From Pedobacter sp. UBA1654 (GTDB lineage Bacteria; Bacteroidota; Bacteroidia; Sphingobacteriales; Sphingobacteriaceae): DNA of 6,098 nt. The DNA is taken from NCBI GenBank assembly GCA_002320935.1, contig DCLG01000107.1, positions 1-6,098 on the forward strand. The letters run 5' to 3'. Position numbers and translations under genes: made by a program. The notes below the pieces were generated by a model. It was not told the DNA's origin and did no database searches. It saw only the letters and a list, made by a program, of their open reading frames with translations. This document shows positions 1-6,098 of this stretch, one piece after another (positions within the stretch are counted from its first letter, which is position 1; the number at the start of each line of letters is the position of its first letter).

Positions 1-13
1 TTCATAAATTGGT

Positions 14-49
14 AAAAACATCCGTCTTTTAAGGCGGATGTTTTTTTTT
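14..49 (+). terminator. Rho-independent terminator, intron insertion context
   Basis: The stem pairs positions 19-27 with 32-40 (CATCCGTCT against GGCGGATG plus one pair, with one G-T wobble). It is extended by A-T pairs at 14-18 with 41-45, has a loop of about four bases, and is followed by nine T residues at 41-49. This is a textbook intrinsic terminator for a + strand transcript arriving from the left of the window. Read on the minus strand the hairpin is followed by only five T residues, so it may also stop transcripts from the esterase gene. The group II intron derivative starts immediately after the T-run. Confidence 0.85.
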
Positions 50-250
50 GTGCCCGGCACGGGCGCAAACTCTAGGGTGCAAGTCCCGAACGCGCCTTGA
101 TAGTGGGAAGCGTTAACTTAAGGCAAGGGTGTCGCGAAAGACCTAGTAACCCCTAAAGCTGTTTATGTTTAATGAACCGCCGTATGCCGAACGGCACATA
201 CGGCGGTGTGAGGGACAGGTAATCAAATAATGATTACCTTCCTGCTCGAT
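50..250 (+). mobile_element. ORF-less, internally deleted group IIC intron
   Basis: The 5' end starts GTGCC, close to the GUGYG consensus of group II introns. It continues with the domain I signature seen in many bacterial group II introns (ACTCTAGGGTGCAAGTCCCG at about 70-90, then TTAAGGCAAGGGTGTC near 118-133). The 3' part at 174-250 folds as domains V and VI and ends in CTCGAT. The total is only about 200 nt. Full bacterial introns have several hundred nt of ribozyme plus a reverse transcriptase/maturase of over 1 kb in domain IV. Most of domain I, domains II-III and the ORF are therefore missing, with a likely deletion junction around 140-165. Insertion right behind an intrinsic terminator in the same orientation is the known habit of class C introns. 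The element is probably immobile on its own. The exact ends are inferred from the consensus. Confidence 0.75.
174..250 (+). ncRNA. Group II intron domains V and VI
   Basis: Domain V: a 9-bp lower stem pairs 177-185 with 198-206. A two-base AC bulge lies at 196-197, and a short upper hairpin of 10 nt at 186-195 (GCCGAACGGC). The catalytic triad at 178-180 reads CGC, the form typical of IIC introns, where other classes have AGC. Domain VI: GAG (210-212) pairs with CTC (245-247), GGA (213-215) with TCC (240-242), and a 9-bp stem pairs 217-225 with 231-239 around an AATAA loop. The unpaired TG at 243-244 sits where the bulged branch-point A is expected, seven bases from the 3' end, so the branch base appears to be G. 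The active-site core looks intact even though the intron body is not. The folding was done by eye. Confidence 0.8.
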
Positions 251-290
251 CCCAAACGTTAGATCGGAACTGTTTATTCTATTTGCATGT

Positions 291-1643
291 TTAATAGCCG
301 GAAGGGTAGGTGTCTGGAGGTTCCTTTTTGCCGGTTATCGGAATTGGTGTTAAAGCAGTTGTAGTATCAAAGTATAAAAAAGCGTCATAACGATTCGGGA
401 TGATCGTGGGCACGTAATTGCCGCTTTCTGCTGCCGGGTTGTACTGCACCCCAATTGCGCGGTGTCCAATGGATGTCAGTAATGGTGGCGTTTGCCGCAA
501 TTCATTTGAAAATAACAGCTTGTTATATGGGCCTGAGCCATGGAGGATATCCTCCCAACTGCCTTTCTTGGCCTTCGGTACCCGCATAGTCCTGATGGTT
601 CCGCCCCATGCATCTGCCGCCGTCACCTTACCGCTGTAAGATCCAAATCCAACGATATAGACTTGCTCCGGGCCGTAGAACTGTCGAACAAGTTGTCCCA
701 GGTTAACCATCCCTGCGGCTGCCATATCAGTATACCGTGCATCACCCACGTGCGTATTATGCGCCCAAATAACCATCTTAGAAGCAGATCCATGATGGTC
801 CAGAAGTCGCTTTACTGTCGTTGCCATGTGCCGATCACGTATGTTCCAGGAAGTGGCATTGCTAGTTGCTGCAGCGTGGTAATACTTTTCTCCGTTCAAC
901 GCAACCATAGCGTTTTGCTGCATCAGAAAAGCGGATTCACCAGATGATGACGCTGTGTAATTCATAACTGCATTGTAGAGCCTTTGCGTCTGTGCTTTGC
1001 AGTCTTGGGAGGCATTCCGGACCGCATACGCATATTGTATCGGATCCGAACTAAAAGGCTGGAAGCATTTTCTCACCTCCTCGGCCATTTGCATTAACGA
1101 ATCGTTTCCCTGAATATATGGCATTAGCTCCTGCATGGATTCCCAGAGGCAATAAACATCCAACCCATAGAAGCCCACCTTTGCGGGTTCCGCTTTATTT
1201 TGATTATATTGGTTCAGCCAGCTTACAAGTCCTGCAACCTCATAATTGCCCCACATCCAGGTTGGCCATCGGTCATATTGCTTCAGTAAAGTAAGTGTGC
1301 TCAGGCTGTCCCGCAAACTACCCTTAACAAATTGATTAACACGATAGCTGTCTGCCCATTCGCCTTCCACCGCAATCATGTCAAAGCCTTTTTCTTGTAT
1401 CAGCCGTTTTGAAATTTCAGCCCGCCAGCGATAGTATTCCATCGTTCCATGTGAGGCCTCACCAAGCAGTACAATTTTCTTTTCGCCGATCTGATCGATC
1501 AATGCGTCCAGGTCTCTCTCGCTTTGAAGCGGGTGAAAAGGGAGATTCATGGCCGGCTGGTCAACTGATGCTGCTCCCTTACAGCCGAATACCAGCAGCA
1601 TAATCATCAGCAATAAATATTTTACCGTTTCAATCGACCTCAT
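291..1643 (-). CDS. Erythromycin esterase family lipoprotein
   Basis: This 450-residue protein is of the erythromycin esterase family (Ere; Pfam erythro_esteras). EreA and EreB of the family open the macrolide lactone ring, but most homologues have unknown substrates. Family motifs are visible in order: GEASHG at 61-66, with the Glu and His of the GExxHG active site; AVEGEWADSYRVN at 91-103; NIRDRHM at 267-273; WAHNTHVGDAR at 293-303, with two His; and a C-terminal YDAFLYFDTTTALTP at 419-433. The N-terminus is a lipoprotein signal: a hydrophobic stretch at about 9-20 ends in VFGC with Cys21, followed by Lys, so the mature protein is probably membrane-anchored outside the cytoplasm. EreA and EreB are cytoplasmic enzymes. 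The ATG at 1643 is chosen because it opens directly on this signal. The bases before it are A/T-rich with no Shine-Dalgarno sequence, as is usual in Bacteroidota. Length and motifs suggest an intact gene. The family call is firm; macrolide hydrolysis is not shown. Confidence 0.88.
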   Translation of the reverse strand: MRSIETVKYLLLMIMLLVFGCKGAASVDQPAMNLPFHPLQSERDLDALIDQIGEKKIVLLGEASHGTMEYYRWRAEISKRLIQEKGFDMIAVEGEWADSYRVNQFVKGSLRDSLSTLTLLKQYDRWPTWMWGNYEVAGLVSWLNQYNQNKAEPAKVGFYGLDVYCLWESMQELMPYIQGNDSLMQMAEEVRKCFQPFSSDPIQYAYAVRNASQDCKAQTQRLYNAVMNYTASSSGESAFLMQQNAMVALNGEKYYHAAATSNATSWNIRDRHMATTVKRLLDHHGSASKMVIWAHNTHVGDARYTDMAAAGMVNLGQLVRQFYGPEQVYIVGFGSYSGKVTAADAWGGTIRTMRVPKAKKGSWEDILHGSGPYNKLLFSNELRQTPPLLTSIGHRAIGVQYNPAAESGNYVPTIIPNRYDAFLYFDTTTALTPIPITGKKEPPDTYPSGY

Positions 1644-1692
1644 ATCATCAGCAAAAAAATCATAAACCCATCATCTCTAATAAACAGGTGAT

Positions 1693-1721
1693 CAAGGTTA
1701 TCGGTCAATGATATTTTCAAT
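1693..1721 (-). promoter_or_regulatory. Candidate Bacteroidota-type promoter for esterase gene
   Basis: On the minus strand TAACCTTG (1700-1693) differs by one base from the Bacteroidetes -7 element TAnnTTTG. ATTG (1721-1718), 17 bases upstream of it, is one base off the -33 element TTTG. Transcription would start near 1686, giving a leader of roughly 40 nt before the ATG at 1643. The match is by eye and such short motifs arise by chance. The location between the upstream terminator and the start codon is its main support. Confidence 0.3.
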
Positions 1722-1767
1722 TCCGGTAATACTACCTGCTGATTACTTTAGAATTTGACTATAGGCC

Positions 1768-1810
1768 TTAAAACAAAACAGGGCACCTGCAAATGCAGGC
1801 ACCCATGTTT
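1768..1810 (-). terminator. Rho-independent terminator of the efflux gene
   Basis: The inverted repeat spans 1781-1804, with GGGCACCTGC on one arm and GCAGGCACCC on the other as written on the + strand. On the minus-strand RNA it forms an 11-bp stem with two G-U wobbles and a tiny AT-rich loop. Beyond a one-base bulge it is flanked by further A-T pairs, then by TGTTTTGTTTT. It starts about 20 bases after the stop codon of the pump gene. It separates pump transcription from the esterase gene, although read-through is possible. Confidence 0.8.
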
Positions 1811-1831
1811 CTAACCAACCTAACTTTTCTT

Positions 1832-4800
1832 TTATTTCCAGCCACCACCAAGTGCTTTGTACAGGGAAATATGATTTAATACCTGTTCCTTCTTGGTTTG
1901 TGCTTCCTTAATCTCCGCATCCAGAACACTTCTTTGTGTATTTAGAATGTCCAGGTACGTAACCCGTCCGGCCAGGAAAAGATCGTTTGCAGCTTTCACG
2001 GATGCATTCAATGCTTGTACTTCATCGGTGACATGCGTTCTTTTCTGCTTAATGTAGTTTTCTGCTTTCAATGCGTCCTGAACCTCATTGTATGCCTTAA
2101 GTACAACCTTTTCATACTCCTGAAATGCAATTCCGTAGCTCGCCGTGTAGCTTGCATATTCAGCACGAAGGCGTTGTTGACTTAAAATTGGTGCAGTAAT
2201 ACCACCCAGTAAGCCGTATGCTACGGATGCTGGTGTATTGAAGAACTTGCTGAGGTCAAAAGATTGCAAACCTACGTATGGGGATAGCACCACTGCTGGC
2301 AGGAACGCCAGTTTGGCCGCTTTCGCATCCTTGGTAGAGGCGATCAGTTCCAGACCTGCCTGACGGATATCAGGTCTAAGCGCAAGCATTTGTATTGGTG
2401 TACCACTTGCAAGAGAATCTTCCAGAATGGACGCCTCAAGGCCATTTACCTTACGCGTAATCGGTGTATTGAACTTTCCGGCAAGGAAATTCAGGTGATT
2501 CTCCAGAATGCTTACTTGTTGCAGTACTTCCTGCTGCCGCGCTTTGGAGTTTGATAACACCGCTTTGAACTGCTGCACGCCCAGTTCCGTAGCGGCACCT
2601 GCAGACTTCTGTACTTCAATGATCTGCAAACTACGCTGTTGCAGGGCTATGTTTCGGTTTAAGATCTCTAGTTCTTCATCTAAAGTCAATAACTCAAAAT
2701 AGGCAGAGGCAACGTTACTAACAAGTTCTGTTTGTACAAGTTTTTGGCCCTCGTATGATGCCAGAAATTTGTTTAACGCAGCCTGTTTTCTGTTTTTTAA
2801 TCTTCCCCACAGATCTAACTCCCATGAGGTTCTTAGTCCTACAAAATAGTCTGGCAGGGGATCTGGAAGGCGCTCATCTTCCTTCAGGTTGTCTGAGAAG
2901 TTCGTGTCATAGTTACCAATTCCATCCATCGTGTAAAAGCCATACTTCCTCAAACCAGCTTCCACGGATAAGTCCAGGTTTGGTAATGCAGCACGTTTAC
3001 GGATCTTCAAATTCGCAGCGGCAATTTCAATCCGGTGCAACGTCTGCTTCATATCCGGATTGTTTGCAAGCGCCGTGTCGATCAGCGATGCCAGATGTTC
3101 ATCTTTAAAGAAAGCTTTCCAGGTCTGATTAGCCACCGTATTGGTGTCTGGATTTTGTTGAAAAGCCTGTGGAAGATCGCGGTGTTTGTATTCAGGCAGA
3201 TCTTTATTCGTTGAACAACCCACAAAAAACACGGCGAAGGCCAGCATTGGAATCACAATGTGCTCAACAACCGTTTTTTTCTTTATTACTGGTCCATTTA
3301 CCGGATCATCATCCGGGGCTGGCCCGCTACCATGACCTGAATCTGAGTTGCCATCAGTACCGGCATCTGGAGCAGTCTTTTTCTTCTTCATGAAAGATGA
3401 GAAAAGCACATATAGTCCTGGAATCACGATTACACCGGCAATGGTACCCACCACCATACCACCAACTGCGGCAGTACCTATGGAACGGTTTCCCAATGCA
3501 CCTGCACCACTAGCCAGCATCAAAGGAATCAATCCAGCGGCAAAAGCGAATGATGTCATCAGAATTGGACGTAAACGTGCTACAGACCCCTGAATAGCAG
3601 CCTGCAGATAGCTCATGCCTTCCTTTTGCTTCAGAATCGCAAATTCTACAATCAAGATGGCATTCTTTGCAAGCAAACCGATGAGCATCACCAGCGCCAC
3701 CTGTGCGTAAATGTTATTTTCCAATCCGAAAACCTTCAGGAACAAGAAGGCACCGAATACCCCTGCAGGTAAGGATAGCAATACTGGCAGCGGAAGCAGG
3801 AAGCTTTCATACTGTGCTGCCAGAATCATATATACAAAGACCAGACATAAGGCAAATACATATACTGCCTGATTACCTGAAAGGATCTGCTCACGGGTCA
3901 TACCTGACCACTCAATTTCATATCCCTGTGGCAAAGTTGCAGCAACTTTTTCCGCAGCTTCAATCGCCTGACCGCTACTGAATCCTACTGCAGCTTCACC
4001 AGTCAGCATCGCTGAGGAATACATGTTATAGCGGGTAATCTGCTCCGGTCCGTATACCCGTTCCATCGTAATGAAAGACGAAAATGGAAGCATCTCACCG
4101 GCATCATTCTTAATGAAGAGCTTTAAAACGTCTTCTGGTTTTTCGCGGTAATTTGGTCCGGCCTGAACCATTACTTTATACATCTGTCCGTAACGGATGA
4201 AGTTTGTTGCATAAAAACTACCCATTAAGGTTTGCAGCGTATTCATTGCATTCTCAACACTGATCCCTTTTTTCGCAGCCTGATCGTAATCAACTTTGAT
4301 AAGATACTGTGGGAAACTAACGTCAAAAGTACTGGAAACACTGGCAAGCTCCGGTGTCGCGGTTAAGTCGGCCATGAACTTTTCAAGTACCACCGCGGTT
4401 TTATTCAGGTCGTCCTGACCGGTTTTATCCAGAATACGCATTTCTACTCCCGAGGAGTTACCAAATCCTGGTACTGTCGGTGGAGGGAAAAATTCAATCT
4501 CCGCATCCATGATGTGTGCTGTTGCTTTCTTTAATTCGCCGATTACATCAGTAACGGACTGAGCACGGTCGCCCCAACCCACAAGGTTGATCATACCCAT
4601 ACCATAGGAAGCTCCGGAAACCTCGTTCACTAAACTATATCCTGCAAGAGTGGAAACTGTCTCCACAGACTTCATTTTTCTGCTGATGGCATCAATTTCA
4701 TCTAACACTGCTTCGGTACGGTCCACGGTTGCACCAGGAGGGGTGTTCACATTTACATAGATCATACCCTGATCTTCCGTAGGAATAAATCCTGATGGCA

Positions 4801-6098
4801 GGACACTGGCCATACCCCAGGTAGCAATGAAGAATCCGATCAGCAATCCAAAGGTTAATACCCTTCTGCCAGCAATTCGGCCAATCAGACGCTGATAACC
4901 GCCTGATGTGCTGTTGTACCCTTTATTAAAACCACTGAAGAGTTTTGCCATAAAGCCTTTTGCTGCCGGTTTATCATGTGGCGAACGCAAGATAATCGCA
5001 CATAATGCAGGTGTCAGGGTTAAGGCATTGATACCGGAGATCACGATCGCCGAGGCAAGGGTCAGCGAGAACTGCCTGTAGAAGATTCCAACCGGACCTG
5101 AAAGGAAGGCTACCGGTACGAATACCGCAGACATCACCAGTGTGATCGCCACTACTGGTTTACCTACCTCGCTCATTGCAGATAGTGTAGCTTCCATGGG
5201 CTGCATGTGTTCTTCTTCCATCTTCGCATACACAGCCTCTACAACTACAATCGCGTTATCTACAACAATACCAATGGCGAGCACCAGCGCGAATAGCGTA
5301 AGCAAATTGATGGAGAAGCCGAGCATCTGCATAAAGAAAAGTGCACCCACCAAACATACGGGAACTGCAAGTGCCGGTATCAATGTGGATCGGAAATCCT
5401 GAAGGAAGATGTACACAACTATAAATACCAGAATAAAGGCCTCCAATAAGGTCATCAATACACTGGAGATTGAAGCATCCAGGAATCGCGATACATCATA
5501 CCCCATGGTATAGGTCATCCCTGATGGGAAAGAGCTCTCTTTAAGCTCCGCCATCCGGTCTTTTACATTCTTAATAACGTCCTGAGCGTTAGAGCCTGGT
5601 AACTGCTTCATCATGATGGATGCTGAAGGGCGCCCATCTGTTTTTGATACCATTTCATAATCAAGGGAACCAAATTCTACATCTGCGATGTCCTTGATAC
5701 GGATAATGGATCCATCTGCATTCGCCCGGATCGGAATATTTTTATATTCTTCAGCTTCTGTGAATTTACCTGGATAACGCAACACGTACTGTTGCATGTT
5801 GATGGATTTATCCGAACCAATACCGGTTTGTCCCGGTGCCGCTTCAACGTTTTGTTTTCTTAATGCTGATACTACATCATCACTGGAGATCTGATATGCT
5901 GCAAGGCGATCTGGTTTAAGCCAAACCCGCATTGCATAATCCCTTAAACCCATGATCTGTGCGAAACCCACACCTTCAATACGTTTTAGCTCTTTAAGAA
6001 TATTAATGTCTGTAAAATTATAAATAAAGCGCTCGTCTGCAGTCTTATCTTCACTGTATATGTTCAGGTACATCAACATACTGTTTACCTCTTTTTCG
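1832..6098 (-). CDS. RND permease (HAE-1/AcrB) fused to NodT-type outer-membrane factor, 5' partial
   Basis: One uninterrupted frame encodes two pump components. The first internal Met is at 6079, but the frame stays open upstream (EKEVNS before it) to the window edge. That segment aligns with AcrB near residue 130, so roughly 130 residues are missing and the whole protein should be about 1,550 residues. Numbering below is from the Met at 6079. Residues 1-897 are the RND permease: TM2 at about 203-226, TM4 with VVDNAIVVVE at 272-281, the second periplasmic region at about 427-735, TM10 with AKNAILIVEF at 804-813, and TM11 with ARLRPILMTS at 834-843. Proton-relay equivalents D274, K805, R835 and T842 are present, but AcrB D408 is Asn (N275). 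Residues 898-930 are a hydrophilic Asp/Gly/Ser/Pro linker. Residues 931-955 look like a lipoprotein signal (IKKK, a hydrophobic core, FVGC). Residues 956-1415 form an OprM/NodT-like factor with two repeats, including SWELDLWGR (1085-1093) and LRPDIRQAGLEL (1234-1245). The drug proton-antiport class is inferred from motifs; the substrate is unknown. Confidence 0.9.
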   Translation of the reverse strand, partial: EKEVNSMLMYLNIYSEDKTADERFIYNFTDINILKELKRIEGVGFAQIMGLRDYAMRVWLKPDRLAAYQISSDDVVSALRKQNVEAAPGQTGIGSDKSINMQQYVLRYPGKFTEAEEYKNIPIRANADGSIIRIKDIADVEFGSLDYEMVSKTDGRPSASIMMKQLPGSNAQDVIKNVKDRMAELKESSFPSGMTYTMGYDVSRFLDASISSVLMTLLEAFILVFIVVYIFLQDFRSTLIPALAVPVCLVGALFFMQMLGFSINLLTLFALVLAIGIVVDNAIVVVEAVYAKMEEEHMQPMEATLSAMSEVGKPVVAITLVMSAVFVPVAFLSGPVGIFYRQFSLTLASAIVISGINALTLTPALCAIILRSPHDKPAAKGFMAKLFSGFNKGYNSTSGGYQRLIGRIAGRRVLTFGLLIGFFIATWGMASVLPSGFIPTEDQGMIYVNVNTPPGATVDRTEAVLDEIDAISRKMKSVETVSTLAGYSLVNEVSGASYGMGMINLVGWGDRAQSVTDVIGELKKATAHIMDAEIEFFPPPTVPGFGNSSGVEMRILDKTGQDDLNKTAVVLEKFMADLTATPELASVSSTFDVSFPQYLIKVDYDQAAKKGISVENAMNTLQTLMGSFYATNFIRYGQMYKVMVQAGPNYREKPEDVLKLFIKNDAGEMLPFSSFITMERVYGPEQITRYNMYSSAMLTGEAAVGFSSGQAIEAAEKVAATLPQGYEIEWSGMTREQILSGNQAVYVFALCLVFVYMILAAQYESFLLPLPVLLSLPAGVFGAFLFLKVFGLENNIYAQVALVMLIGLLAKNAILIVEFAILKQKEGMSYLQAAIQGSVARLRPILMTSFAFAAGLIPLMLASGAGALGNRSIGTAAVGGMVVGTIAGVIVIPGLYVLFSSFMKKKKTAPDAGTDGNSDSGHGSGPAPDDDPVNGPVIKKKTVVEHIVIPMLAFAVFFVGCSTNKDLPEYKHRDLPQAFQQNPDTNTVANQTWKAFFKDEHLASLIDTALANNPDMKQTLHRIEIAAANLKIRKRAALPNLDLSVEAGLRKYGFYTMDGIGNYDTNFSDNLKEDERLPDPLPDYFVGLRTSWELDLWGRLKNRKQAALNKFLASYEGQKLVQTELVSNVASAYFELLTLDEELEILNRNIALQQRSLQIIEVQKSAGAATELGVQQFKAVLSNSKARQQEVLQQVSILENHLNFLAGKFNTPITRKVNGLEASILEDSLASGTPIQMLALRPDIRQAGLELIASTKDAKAAKLAFLPAVVLSPYVGLQSFDLSKFFNTPASVAYGLLGGITAPILSQQRLRAEYASYTASYGIAFQEYEKVVLKAYNEVQDALKAENYIKQKRTHVTDEVQALNASVKAANDLFLAGRVTYLDILNTQRSVLDAEIKEAQTKKEQVLNHISLYKALGGGWK
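3215..3391 (-). other. Fusion junction: linker plus internal lipoprotein-like signal segment
   Basis: After the last permease helix the frame runs FSSFMKKKK, then about 30 residues rich in Asp, Gly, Ser and Pro. It continues with IKKK and a roughly 14-residue hydrophobic run ending in FVGC-S; the Cys codon is at 3217-3215. This has the n-region, h-region and lipobox order of a type II signal peptide, and Ser at +2 would favour outer-membrane sorting. No start codon sits at the head of the signal: the codons there are GTA ATA AAG. It is therefore a former signal now read in frame with the permease. An AcrB-type C-terminus is cytoplasmic, so the segment is oriented correctly to cross the inner membrane as a thirteenth helix. 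Confidence 0.75.

Noticed and set aside
70..90. tRNA-like or rRNA-like sequence around GGGTGCAAGTCCCG
   Set aside because: There is no cloverleaf around it; the string and its flanks match the domain I start of bacterial group II introns.
217..239. The inverted repeat AGGTAATCA/TGATTACCT as a terminator or attachment site
   Set aside because: It has no T-run on either strand and fits exactly as the distal stem of intron domain VI.
540..947. Open frames on the + strand at 418-639, 540-947 and 1409-1603
   Set aside because: They lie wholly opposite the esterase gene, with Cys/Arg/Ser-rich low-information translations and no domain resemblance.
291..1643. Naming the esterase gene ereA or ereB as a resistance determinant
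   Set aside because: Only family motifs support it. The protein has an export signal that those enzymes lack, and most family members are not known to hydrolyse macrolides.
3215..3391. A separate outer-membrane-factor gene starting inside the junction
   Set aside because: The only in-frame ATG codons here are at the end of the permease (FMKKKK) and in the middle of the hydrophobic core. None heads the signal segment, and the frame is continuous with the permease, so one fused gene is the simpler reading.
2508..5402. Open frames on the + strand at 2508-2702, 2755-3108, 3169-3393, 3348-3593, 3703-3981 and 5142-5402
   Set aside because: All are antisense to the fused pump gene and have no recognisable motifs. 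The reverse-strand protein is well conserved over the same stretches.
1832..6098. CusA/CzcA-type heavy-metal pump, the group in which I recall TolC fusions
   Set aside because: TM4, TM10 and TM11 motifs and the periplasmic sequence match the HAE-1 drug-efflux branch, and the outer-membrane part is NodT/OprM-like. I see no metal-pump motif.

Overview
The window looks like chromosomal DNA of a Bacteroidota bacterium, most likely from the Sphingobacteriia/Chitinophagia side. The protein sequences have that flavour, no clear Shine-Dalgarno sequence precedes the one start codon that is visible, and the composition is moderate in G+C. This placement is inferred from sequence character alone.

Layout, left to right. 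Positions 1-49 hold a strong rho-independent terminator that reads on the + strand and presumably serves a gene left of the window. Directly after its T-run, at about 50-250, lies a 200-nt group II intron derivative in the same orientation. It has an intron-like 5' end and an intact domain V of the IIC type (CGC triad, AC bulge, short upper stem). It also has a domain VI, but no reverse transcriptase and little of domain I. Positions 291-1643 (minus strand) encode an erythromycin-esterase-family protein with a lipoprotein signal. Positions 1644-1831 hold its candidate promoter and the terminator of the next gene. From 1832 to the right edge (minus strand) runs one continuous reading frame that joins an HAE-1/AcrB-type RND efflux permease to a NodT/OprM-type outer-membrane factor. 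Its N-terminus lies outside the window.

How the parts may work together. The long gene joins two of the three components of a tripartite drug efflux pump in one polypeptide. The periplasmic adaptor is not in the window and is expected upstream, beyond position 6098. The junction is a flexible acidic/Gly linker followed by what looks like a complete lipoprotein signal peptide with a lipobox Cys. This could act as a thirteenth transmembrane helix, or as an internal signal-peptidase-II site that releases a lipidated outer-membrane factor. The esterase-family lipoprotein lies downstream in the same direction. A terminator separates it from the pump gene, so co-transcription is probably limited. 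A shared role in defence against small toxic molecules is possible but unproven.

The items most worth a second look are the permease/outer-membrane-factor fusion with its retained signal peptide, and the miniature IIC intron abutting a terminator with G where the branch-point A is expected.
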